Part shown: one piece after another, positions 12,994 through 24,791 of the stretch | Layout of the letters: each line of letters begins with the position of its first letter | Position numbering within the stretch: the stretch's first letter is position 1 | NCBI GenBank assembly: GCA_014155875.1 | Contig: JACEFZ010003503.1 | Location: forward strand, 186,001 to 250,000 | Source of the DNA: Cepaea nemoralis | Lineage: Eukaryota; Mollusca; Gastropoda; Stylommatophora; Helicidae | Reading direction: 5' to 3' | Length of the DNA stretch: 64,000 nt | Notes under the pieces: generated by a model | Database searches by the model: none | What the model saw: the letters and a program-made list of their open reading frames with translations, nothing else | Told to the model about the DNA's origin: nothing | Translations under genes and position numbers: made by a program

Positions 12994-13329
12994 ATGATAC
13001 ATAGAAATATCAACTGGGAAACCTTTGAGGCCACTAAGACATACATAAACAAATTCACAAGATACTGGTTCATGCTCACAGAAGTAGACAAGAAAAGAAA
13101 GGAAGTGTTCATTGTGTATGGTGTCTAATGTGTACACTAACCTCTACTTCTTATTTCTACTTCCATGAGTGGCAGCCAATACTTGTCAATGTATTTATGC
13201 ACTATTCAGTCAAGAGTTGAGTGATGTGTGTGTATGTGTTTACACAGGGCAAAAATGATTGTTATGAAGCATTGGGAGGTACCAGGGATGCCTCACAATT
13301 AGTTTGAAGTGTGTCTCATGATATGTAGC

Positions 13330-14010
13330 TGTAAGTGTTCTGTGCTGTGTAAGTGTTTTGTACTGTGTAAGTGCTAATGTTTTGTGTTGTGTAAGTGTTC
13401 TGTGCTGTGTTCTGTGCCGTGTAAGTGTTGTGTGTGTGTAAGTGTTGTGTGCTGTTATATGTAAGTGCTGTATGCTGTTAAGTGTAAATGTTCTGTGCTG
13501 TTAAGTGTAAGTGTTCTGTGCTGGTAAGTGTATGTTTTCTGTGCTGTGTAATTGCTCTGTGCTGTGTAAGTTTTCTGTGCTGTGTAAGTGTTCTGTGCTA
13601 TGTAAATGTTCTGTGCTGTGTCAGTATATGTTTTCTGTGCTGTGTTAGTGTTCTGTGCTGTGAAAGTGTTCTGTGCTGTGTAAGTGTTCTGTGCTGTGTA
13701 AGTGTACTGTGCTGTGTCAGTGTATGTTTTCTGTGCTGTTAGTGCTCTGTGCTGTGTCAATGTATGTTTTCTGTGCTGTGTTACTGCTGTGCTGTGTAAG
13801 TGCTCTGTGCTGTGTAAGTGCTCTGTGCTTTGTAAGTGTTCTGTGCTGTGTCAGTGTATGTTTTTTGTGCTGTTAGTGCTCTGTGCTGTGTAAGTGCTCT
13901 GTGCTGTGAAAGTGCTCTGTGCTGTGTATGTGCTCTGTGCTGTGTAAGGGCTCTGTGTTGCGTAAGTGTTCTGTGCTGTGTCAGTGTATGTTTTCTGTGC
14001 TGTGTAAGTA
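13330..14010. repeat. 18-bp minisatellite (TGTGCTGTGTAAGTGTTC)
   Basis: About 37 imperfect units. Because 18 is a multiple of three, several frames stay open and translate as Cys/Val/Leu repeats. There is no coding signal. Confidence 0.93.
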
Positions 14011-14249
14011 TTATGTACTATGCCATGGATATTACTTTATACTGAATGCTAAAACTGGATATTACAATGAACCATCTTGTATGTAAAATGTGGACATTAT
14101 ATTATTTCTTCTGTCTTTCCATTATAATTATCTTCCCCACATGTGTTGTTTTAAAACTGACTTCTCTTTCACTTACATAAGGGCTGAAGCAGAACTAAGT
14201 AAAAATGGTAGAGGACTCTTTCATGTGCCTTGAGACGTATAGGTTTTAT

Positions 14250-14835
14250 AGTCATCATCATGTGCCATGACGATAAGCGTAGGCGGCCATGTTTTGCCAT
14301 CTCACATGATCACCAGAGTCGTGGATCAGCTGTGTTTTTTGTCTCAACCATTCCATGTGGCCAAGCTATCTAGACATTTACCTGTCTGCCTTCCTCTTGT
14401 TCCTTTCCCTTCAATCTTATCTGTTGTCACCAAGTTCTTCAGTTTATATCTTCTCTTAAATTGCCCACAAAAATCTTGACTGCCTACATCTAACTTCTCT
14501 AGTCAGTTTATGGCTTTCATGAGTTTCTTGTAGGTCATGCTCATTGGTTTTTCTGTCCGTCCATGGTATTCTTTGCATGTTTCTCAGAAACCACATCTCT
14601 GCTGCCATTAGATGTTTTTCAGCTTGTCTGCGCACTGTCCACATTTCAAATTCACACAAAAGTACATGTTCTATGTAGCACTTCAACTCTTTTTCTCATT
14701 GCAATTGACATCTTTTTATTGGTCAGTATGTTTTCCATCTTGCACAAGGCTACCTTTTTCACAGTGATTCTTGCTTTAATCTCTTCAAGGCACCTCCCAT
14801 CAGATGTTGTGGTACCAATACCATATTGGTATACA
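14250..14835 (-). mobile_element. RTE-like LINE fragment (GATG-tail family)
   Basis: 14456-14686 reads EMWFLRNMQRIPWTDRKTNE and LTREVRCRQSRFL on the minus strand. It is collinear with 6440-7036 and is followed by SINE-A at 14845. Confidence 0.85.
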
Positions 14836-14844
14836 CCATTTATA

Positions 14845-15035
14845 AGATGTGGGCGATTTGGCAGCAGACCGCCTTACGTTGGTTTTTTTATGAAATGGTA
14901 TGGGTGCCGGTCATTTAGAAAGCAATGGCAAACTACTGAATGTAAACTTGCCCAGGAATCACAAACAGCCAAAATGTGCTGGGGTTGACAGCTATATCCT
15001 GTAAAGGATATGCAACTAACATTTTTTTTTAAAAA
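14845..15035 (+). mobile_element. SINE-A copy
   Basis: It contains GGGCGATTTGGCAGCAGACC, AAAGCAATGGCAAACTACTG and the tail CCTGTAAAGGATATGCAAC followed by a T/A run. Confidence 0.85.
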
Positions 15036-15049
15036 TATGCATATATTGG

Positions 15050-15300
15050 TTGGCCAATGGCTAGCTCACTTGCCTGCTGGCCTGGTGATCATGTGATCCA
15101 ATCACCTTTAAAGCGAGGAATTGTTTTAATTATCTGGGCTCTAGAGTTGACCCAATCTAAAATGAGTCCCAGGAAATTGTCTGGGAAGTAAAGGCAGCTA
15201 CATGACACTGACTACATCACCCAACAAATGTTGATTAGGCTTAAAATATAGGCCTAGCATCATATACCCTATACATCTCATGGCGTGAAAAAGGATTCTT
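15050..15300 (+). mobile_element. SINE-C copy with tRNA-like head
   Basis: The head GTTGGCCAATGGCTAGCTCA (box A-like) is followed by GATCATGTGATCCAATC (box B-like), then the body CCCAGGAAATTGTCTGGGAA and a GGCGTGAAAAAGGATTCTTT end. This is the clearest head of the family. Confidence 0.8.
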
Positions 15301-15310
15301 TAGTTGACAT

Positions 15311-16396
15311 AATCTTATAACAATATTATTACTGTACTACCCTCATGTGAGATTGTACCGAACAAAGTAAACACACTTGGTAAGATAGGACTATTTCTGC
15401 ACACCGATTGTGTGCACCAATGCTTATGTGCGGTCAGTGCTATATGATATCACCCCTCATGTACTGGTCAGTGCTATAGCATATCATCACTCATGTATGG
15501 GTCAGTACTATAGTATATCACCCCTTAAGTGATGGTCAGTACTATAGCATATCACCACTTATATACTGGTCAGTACTACATCATATCATCATTCATGTGC
15601 TGGTCAGTACTATAGCATATCACCACTTATATACTGGTCAGTACTACATCATATCACAACTCATGTGCCAGTCAGTATTATAATATATCACCACTTATAT
15701 ACTGGTCAGTACTATAGCATATCACAACTCATGTGCTGGTCAGTAGTATAGCATATCACCACTCATGTGCTGGTCAGTACTATAGCACATCACAACTCAT
15801 GTGCCGGTCAGCACTATAGCATATCACCACTTATATACTGGTCAGTAGTATAGCATATCACAACTCATGTGCTGGTCTTTACTATAGCATATCACCACTC
15901 ATGTGCTGGTCAGTACTATAGCATATCACCAATTATCTTCTGGTCAGTACTATAGCATATCACCAATTATGTTCTGGTCAGTAATATAGGATATCACCAC
16001 TTATGTTCTGGTCAGTACTATAGCATATCACCATTTATGTGCTGGTCAGTACTATAGTATATCACCACTTATATACTGGTCAGTACTATAGCATATCACA
16101 ACTCATGTGCTGGTCAGTACTATAGCATATCACCACTCATGTGCTGGTCAGTACTATAGCATATCACAACTTATGTGCTGGTCAGTACTGCAATCTGTGA
16201 CCATATCACCACTTAAGTATGGTCTGATACCATTCATAAGCTATTCAGTACTGTAATGGCATCGTATCATTCCTCAATGATGACACGAAAACTCTTATAA
16301 TAATATTATTACTGTACTACACTCACGTGAGATTGTACCGAACAAAATAATCAGTTTCACAGTTAGCAAGATGGGATTATTTCTGCACACTGATTC
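15311..16396. repeat. Satellite array flanked by ~100-bp direct repeats
   Basis: 15311-15408 and 16291-16396 share ATTATTACTGTACTAC, GTGAGATTGTACCGAACAAA and ATTTCTGCACAC. Between them (about 15430-16200) lies a ~34-bp minisatellite of CTGGTCAGTACTATAGCATA then TCACCACTCATGTG. The right copy is just downstream of the INTU stop. Confidence 0.88.
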
Positions 16397-16481
16397 TCAA
16401 TAGAAATGACTCAAGCAATGAAATTACACATTTCTTCCCTCGGAAAACAAAACAGTGCTTTTACAAACTTCTAAGAAACTA

Positions 16482-16587
16482 TCAACTTCCAAATCCTAAA
16501 CTGAAAGCCATATCAACCAATGTCTGGTGTGCTGATTCATGGAAGCAGACGTACATTTCCTCTGACCTTGGAGATGACCAAGAACGC
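16482..16587 (-). CDS. INTU: INTU terminal exon E15 with stop codon
   Basis: Acceptor TCCTTCAG; the coding part is 106 bases, starts at phase 2 and ends in TGA at 16482-16484; residues 527-561. It reads RSWSSPRSEEMYVCFHES then VDMAFSLGFGS, matching the INTU C-terminus (ELYVCFHDS ... AFKLFFG). The 3' UTR should run leftward from 16481. I saw no AATAAA within the next few hundred bases, so its end is not set. Confidence 0.93.
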
Positions 16588-19500
16588 CTGAAGGAGAAAA
16601 AGAAATGTAAAATAAAATAAAGCATAGCAGAAAACCAATGGATGATACAAATGAATTTCTAACACAGTATGTTACTGATCCTGCAAAAACAATAATGTGA
16701 GAACCAATGTTTCATTTCCATGTGTCATTTATCGGCCACCAAGTAAAATCAAGTTAGCTGCTTTATCCGCCATTCATGCAAATTGGTGTTATGGTGTTGG
16801 GCAAACAATTTCTATGACTGAAAAAGACATGGATGATGATGCTGTCATTACTGCAACCAATCACCACATCTCTTCTCGTGTGCTGGTCAGTATTATAATC
16901 TACCACAATATCACCCCTCATGTGCTTTCAATAGAGTAATCTGTGACCACATCACCCCTCATGTGCTGGTCAGTACAATAACCTACCACAATTTCACCCC
17001 TCATGTGATTTCAGAAGTGTAATCTGTGACCGTATCACCAATCATGTGCTGGTCAGTACTATAACCTACCACAATATCACCCCTCATGTGCTTTCAGTAG
17101 TGTAATCTGTGACCATATCACCCCTCATGTGCTGGTCAGTACTATAACCTACCACAATATCACCCCTCATGTGTTGGTCATACTATAACCTACCACAATA
17201 TCACCCCTCATGTGTTGGTCAGTACTATAACCTACCACAATATCACCCCTCGTGTGCTTTCAATAGTGTAATCTGTGACCATATCACCCTTCAAGTGGTT
17301 GTCAGTACTATAACCTACCAAAATATCACCCCTCATGTGCTTTCAGTAGTGTAATCTGTGACCATATCACCCCTCATGTGCTTGTCCGTACTATATCCTA
17401 CCACAATATCACCCCTCATGCGCTGGTCAGTACTATAACCTAATACAATATCACCCCTCATGTGCTTTCAGTAGTGTAATCTGTGACCATATCACCCCTC
17501 ATGTGTTGGTCAGTACTATAACCTACCACAATATCACCCCTCATGTGCTGGTCAGAGCTATAGCATATCACCACTCATGTACTGGTGACTATAATAGCAT
17601 ATACACAAATGACATAAAGGCACACACATCACTTAATCATATGATGGTACACACATCACTTAATCACATGATGGCACACAAATCACTTAATCACATGATG
17701 GAACATAAACCACATGATGGCATACAAATAACATAAACCATATGATGGCACACAAATCACATCAACCACAAGATGGCGCACAACTCATATAAACCATATG
17801 ATGGCACATAAATAATATGAACCACATGATGGCGCTCAAATCAATGGAAAAACCACACGATGGCATACAAGCTAAAATGATGGCACACAAGCCACATAAT
17901 GACACATAAACCACATGATGGCACACAAACAACCACACTCACCCGACTACCCAATAGTTGAGTGTAGTAAGCTGCCGTTTTCTTTCAGACTGTGACTGGT
18001 AAATACAAGAAAACAAAGTTCCTACTTCTTTGTACAGGTCGTCATTTTCTACAGGCAAGCTATAGCTGGAATTATTTGTATCATCGCTAGAAACCTGTGA
18101 GGTTTAGGATAATAAAATCACTGTTATTTAAACTTAAAACATGATAACAGACCAAAGTGAAAGGATTTACTCCTTATATGTCACTGTCAAGAGCAGACAA
18201 CCTAGAAACATTTGAACCAACAACAACTTGTACGCCAATGTCAAGAGGAGACAACTCCGCGACAGTTCGACCAACAACAACTTGTCACACTCTGTCAAGA
18301 GCAGACAACTCAGCGATAGCTGGACCAACAATAATTTATCAGACTGTCAAGAGGAGACAACTCAGCGACATTTAGACCAACAACAACCACTTGTACGTCA
18401 CTGTCAAGAGGAGACAACTCAGCGACAGTTCAACCAATAACAACTTCTCAGACTGTCAAGAGTGGCAGCTCAACAACATTTGAACCAACAATAATTCCTT
18501 GTTATGTTTCTGTCAGCCGGTCTCCCTGGCGAAGGGTTTAATGATTTTCTCCATAATCATGTATATCCACATGAGGAACACAGCTGTGCGAGATTCGGCA
18601 GTGGATCGTGTCGCGTTGGTTACCTATAGGGTATGTGAGCCGGTCACTCAGAAAGCAATGGCAAACTACTGAGCGTAATCTTGCCAAGAACATCAACAGC
18701 AGCCGAAAAATGCTGGTGTTGACTACAAGGTCCTGTAAGGGATATCCAACTTAAAAAAAAAAATTTCTGTCAAGAGCAGACAACTCAGCGATGGACCAAC
18801 AACTAATTGTGTATATGTCACAGGAGCAGATAACCCAGTGTCATTTGGATCAACTCAACAACTGCTTATATGACCAAAATACTTTCACCTTTTAATTTAC
18901 TATTTCAGTCCCAGAAAGTAATTTTGCTTGTCACCATCAAGTACCATCTCTGCATCAAGGGTCGGCTTTAAAGCGTGTCCAAAACTTTCTGTTCTGTATA
19001 TCAATGGTGCATTCATGCATGCTTCTTCCAATCCAACTCTTCATGGTAAAGTGTGAATAAAAGTAGTGGAACTGCGGTAAAGCTGTGGAAATGTAAAGAC
19101 TATAAAATAACAAAAAGTAATGCAGCTTTGCAGAACACAATTAAGAAAAAGAAGGTTGCAGCAACTAGCCTCCATCGGCAAACAAATATACAAAACATGC
19201 CATGGGGAAGACACTTCGGTGATTACATTAAAGCATAATAACCGAATGAGAATAATGGAAAGATGAAAACAATTAGAAGAATTTGTTTATTGTCTTTTGA
19301 TAGTTCTCATTCAAATGAAGCAGTTCTTCAAGAAGAAGACGAAAAGAAAAATGTTTCCATTTTCTTTTCACTGTTCTCATTTTGTTTCATCTTTCCAGTC
19401 TTCTCATTCAGTTATTATGCCTTATTGTAGTCACCGTAGTGTCTTCCCAGAGTTTATGTTGTGTTTTGTGTATTTGTTTGCTGATGAAGGCTAGTTGCCT

Positions 19501-22500
19501 TTGTTTTCCATAACTGTGTTCTGTAAAACTGCATTACTTTGTGTTATTTTATACTGTTTACAATTCTTGATGTTGTCCACTCACATATAATGTTGTCCAC
19601 CCACATATCATGTTGTCCACCCAGATATAATGTTGTTCACCAACATATAATGCTGTCCAGTAGAAATAAAATGTTGTCTACCCACATATAATGTTTTCCA
19701 CCCCCATTTAAAATGTTGTCCACCCCCATTTAAAATGTTGTCCACTCCCATTTAAAATGTTGTCCACCCACATATAATGCTGTCTTTAACAATAAGCTGT
19801 GTCTCTTTAGAAAGCTGAAGCCCCTCTGCTATGTCTCCACCCCGAAGTGGTATAGGGGTTTCACATGTTCCACCGACCCTCAAGAGTTATGCCGAAGGTA
19901 ACATGGCTTCCAGCACAGTCTCCCCTGTCATGTAGGCTAAGGGAGAGGACCCAGTCGAAGTGAGGTCACACACAAAACTGTTGCATTGTAGGTTAGCTAA
20001 AGTCAGTTGCACATTCTTTACAGGACGTCAACCCCAGCATTTTTGGCGATTTGTGATTTTCTTGGCAATTTACATTCAGAAGTTTGCCATTGCGTTCTGA
20101 ATGACCGGCACTCGTACAATTGTATTAAAACCAATGCAAGGAAGTCTGCTGCCAAATCTCCCGCAGCTGTGTATCAAACGCGACATGCAGGATTACAAAT
20201 TGTGTCCGTAACCCCTTTCCCACAGAGCTGGCGCCTTGTAAGTAGAGTAAGGACATTCAAAGGTTAGGACAAGTAAAATAAACAAGAATGTTTGTTGAAA
20301 TCAGATGTACTGAGCTACAGGCTTAATGAAACAGAAAAAGGTAACTCGTTATGATGATATTGCTGAAGTATTGTGTTGAATCTTGATGTTTTTGTTATTC
20401 ATTAAGTCTTGTATACTTCTTTGTGTTTATAATCATCTTCTGCCACAATATTCCTTCCATTCGTCTATACAACCACATTATGAAAGCTTCAATTTCACCC
20501 ACATATTGTGTATTCATTGTTCATGTTTATGTACCGTACATGGAACCAGTCGTATGTAACATTCAAGTAAATAGGGATAATCTTAACCAGGTGAATCGCT
20601 TAAACTATCTAAGAATAGTGACAATATTGGATCAGATAGTTATCACTTTAACTCCTTGTGCCTCAGATAGTTATCACTTTAACTCTGTGTGCCTCAAATA
20701 GTTATCACTTTAACTCCTCGTGCCTCAGAAAGTTATCACTTTAACTCCTTGTGCCTCGGATACTCATTACTTTAACTCCTGGTGCCTCAGATACTCATTA
20801 CTTTAATCCCTGTGCCTGAGAGTTACCACTTTAACTCCTGGTGCCTCAGATACCCATTGATTTAACTCCTTCTGCCTCAGATACTCATCACTTTAACTCC
20901 TTGTGCCTCAGATACTCATCACTTTAACTCCTTGTGCCTCAGATACTCATTACTTTAACTTCTGGTGCCTCAGATACTCATTAACTTCTGGTGCCTCAGA
21001 TACTCATCACTTTAACTCCTTGTGCCTCAGATACTCATTACTTTAACTCCTTGTGCCTCAGATACTCATCACTTTAACTTCTGGTGCCTCAGATACTCAT
21101 TAATTTAACTTCTGGTGCCTCAGATACTCATCACTTTAACTTCTGGTGCCTCAGATACTCATTACTTTAACTTCTGGTGCCTCAGATACTCATTACTTTA
21201 ACTTCTGGTGCCTCAGATACTCATTACTTTAACTTCTGGTGCCTCAGATACTCATCACTTTAACTTCTGGTGCCTCAGATACTCATTACTTTAACTCCTT
21301 GTGCCTCAGATACTCATCACTTTAACTTCTGGTGCCTCAGATACTCATCACTTTAACTCCTTGTGCCTCAGATAGTTATCACTTTAACTACTTGCACCTC
21401 AGATAGATATCACTTTAACTCTGTGTGCCTCAGATAGTTATCACTTTAACTCCTCTTGACTCAGATACTTATCACTTTAACTCCTGGTGCCTCAGACACT
21501 CATTACTTTAACTCCTTGTGCCTCAGATACTCATTACTTTAACTCTTGGCGCCTCAGATACTCATTACTTTATCTACTTGTGCCTCAGATACTCATTACT
21601 TTAACTCCCTGTGCCTGAGCGTTATCACTTTAACTCCTGGTGCCTCAGATACCCATAAATTTAACTCCTTGTGCCTCAGATACTCATCACTTTAACTCCT
21701 TGTGCCTCAGATACTCATCACTTTAACTCCTTGTGCCTCAGATAGTTATCACTTTAACTCCTTGCACTTCAGATAGTTATCACTTTAACTCCTCATGCCT
21801 CAGATAGTTATCACTTTAACTCCTGGTGCCTCAGACACTCATTACTTTAACTTCTGGTGCCTCAGATACTCATCACTTTAACTCCTTGTGCCTCAGATAC
21901 TCGTTACTTTAACTTCTGGTGCCTCAGATAGTTACCACTCCCCCGATGTGTCTCCACCTTGCCGTGGTGGGGGAGCTTGTGTGTCCCTCTTACCCCATGT
22001 GCTTGCCGATGGATGAAAACTACATATCACTACATATCGGACAGCTTATGGGATAGGGGCCAGACTAAGAGAGACACAACCTGCTGCTCTGCGGTTAGAC
22101 TGAGGTGAGGATAACAGTCTGAAGCTTAAATCAGGCGCACAAAGGCAAAAGATTTTGTCCGGACAATACCGAGGTTCATACCAGAATGCGATCGGCATTG
22201 CCAGTAGTGGGTTGTGCTCAATATTTAAATTTCAAATCCCGAAACAACCACATAATCAATAAGGCTCTCTGTCAAGGGTTGAGGCTGAACGCTCTAAGCC
22301 ACAAACCCTCGGATCTGAGAGCCGGGCCGATACCCACCCTCCGAAAATAGAGGTGAAATACTGAGCAAGCTACAAGCCCAGGTCTGATACCTGTTCGAAG
22401 GCTCTCAGCTGGGGGATATGAGGGATTCCCGGATGAGAGGGCCTGGCCGTTTCTCGTTCACTGCTGCACAGAGGTAAGGTGCTGAGCCGGCAGCACATGT

Positions 22501-24733
22501 AGCCTACCTCGTGAGCGAGTACAAAAAGTCAGAAAAGTGCCCCAGTCGATTGAAATGATTACGAAAACTGTCTGTATCTAACTCGTAGAGAGTGTAGACA
22601 AAAGTGGAAAAACGTCTCAATAACACGAAACGGAACGCACGGCTAGCGAATCCATTGCGTGGTCCGAAGCAACAGAAAAAGCTTACCAAGTGGATGTCGC
22701 CCGAAGTCTGACCGCTCGTGGTGTGTGCTTGAGCGACCAATGGCAAGCGAGATGCCCAAAACACGGAAGTGAGGATGCAGCCATGAGCAGGACGAGGCAA
22801 CTCCTTGGGTGAGCCCAGTCTCATTATGGAAGCCTCATTGGATAGCAAGGGAATGCCCATGGTCTGTCCCTGCCTTCCCTTGAGGGCCGACCACGATGTC
22901 GTTGATCGTTCTATCTTGACCAGCTGAGATGTGGGCGACACCACGACATTAAGTCTAACGTGCCTCGAAACCCGAGGAAGGCTAACCTCATTAAAAAATG
23001 CCCGCCGGAAGTCGGAAGTGCCGTCCTACGGGTGGCAAACTAAAAATTGGCACTACGCATTTACGTCCAAGTGAAATGTCTCGTCCGAATGTCTCTCGTG
23101 CTAGGAACAGCTCTGACTACCTAGTTTCCGAATGCCGCTCTTGTTCGGAACAGCTCTGACTAGGTAGTTTTCCAAATGTCTGTCGTGCCTGGAACAACTC
23201 TGACGGGCGCAACGACAAGCACATGTCCAAAAACTTGCTGAGTGGATACACCGTCTGCAGACCTGTCTAGTTTGTGCGGGAACGGCCCGGAGCGAACAAA
23301 ATGCCCAATATACTTAAGTGAGGAATTAAAGCAGCCATGAGCAGGACGTGACGATTCCCTCGTTAAGCCCAGCATCAGAGCGTTATGTGTCGGCTCTGCA
23401 ATTATGGAAGCCACCCAGGATGGCGGAAAATGCTATGGACTGTCCCTGCCTTCCTTTGAGGGATGACCGTTGTCTTCGGCCGTTCAACCTTGGCCAGCAG
23501 GGTTGTAGATGGCACCACAAAAGTGAGAGTCTCCCAGGAATGCTACCTGGTCAAAAAAGCACGCTGTAGCCGGATGTGTTGGCCTGTGGGTTTCGGCCCT
23601 TGGGCGCATAACAGACACACCGCAATTACATCTGAAAAAACACTCCGGATGAACGAAAAGAAGAAGAAGAAGATAGTTACCACTTTAACTCCTTGTGCCT
23701 CAGATAGTTATCATTTTAACCCCTTCTGATCCAGAGCATCAATACCATGAAAAAGAAATTGCCTCAAACAGAAAGAGATAACAGACATGAAGTCCTATCA
23801 CTTCAAAAACGCCCATGAGATTGCCCTAACCTCACACAAGACACCACATTCAAATGATAAAAACTTCAATTACCTGATTTCTGAACAATGTCCTTATCTT
23901 ACGGCAAGAGCACGAGAAATTATCAATTACTTGTTGCTGCAAGCTAGAATGTACATCCATTAGTTCTGCCTCTGTTGGAGCTATAAGAATTCCCTCCAAG
24001 GAATCCAAATGGAGAAAGGTGAACAATGTAGTCTCGCTGCCCCGGTCCAGCCTACAGAATGAATACTGATGTGGGTTAGCTATGTCAAGGGATTACAAAG
24101 TTATAAACAAAACACAGGTTTAAAAGGCAAGATGATTTACTTTATTGCATAGCATTGTATCCTGAATGGCTTGGTCTTTTCTGCTGGGCAGCCTCTCGAA
24201 AGCATTGGAAAAGGCACAAACTCTGTAACTCCAGCAATGAACCCCAGGAGTCTCTAAGAAGATTGCACTCATGAATCGAACGACATCGCCCAGAATCAAA
24301 CCCACAACTTTCGGAACACAGGGAAGTGGCGTAGCCACTTCGTCACAGAGACTCCCACAAAGTTTCAACAAGTCCCATTGAAGGCTTTAGGTCAAACTGG
24401 GAAATATGGCTTCATTTGGTTTGTAAAAGATCCCCTTCACTAGACACAGTACCTCCATACATGGTCCAGTCTATTCCCATAGATCACACAGAGAGAATCT
24501 CAGCACAGCGCATGAACTCAATATTACTGTCGAGGATACGAATATGTGCATACCAGAATTACACATGCTTTAAATTTTTTTTTGCTGGTCAGTTTGTCTA
24601 ATTTGAGATTTAGCTTGGGAGTCAGCCCACAAAGTGGACGCAGGTCTTTGGAACTTTTTTCAATCGCTCTTTCTCTCTCTCTCTCTCACTTGCACGCATG
24701 CACACAGAGAGAGAGAAAGAAAGAGAGAGAGAG

Positions 24734-24791
<58 letters not shown>

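Noticed and set aside
13455..14045. Cys-rich repeat ORFs on both strands
   Set aside because: An 18-bp minisatellite translated; no signal peptide, splice sites or conservation pattern.
22504..22944. 146-codon minus-strand ORF
   Set aside because: It lies inside the 21940 non-LTR element antisense to its direction, with no recognisable motif.
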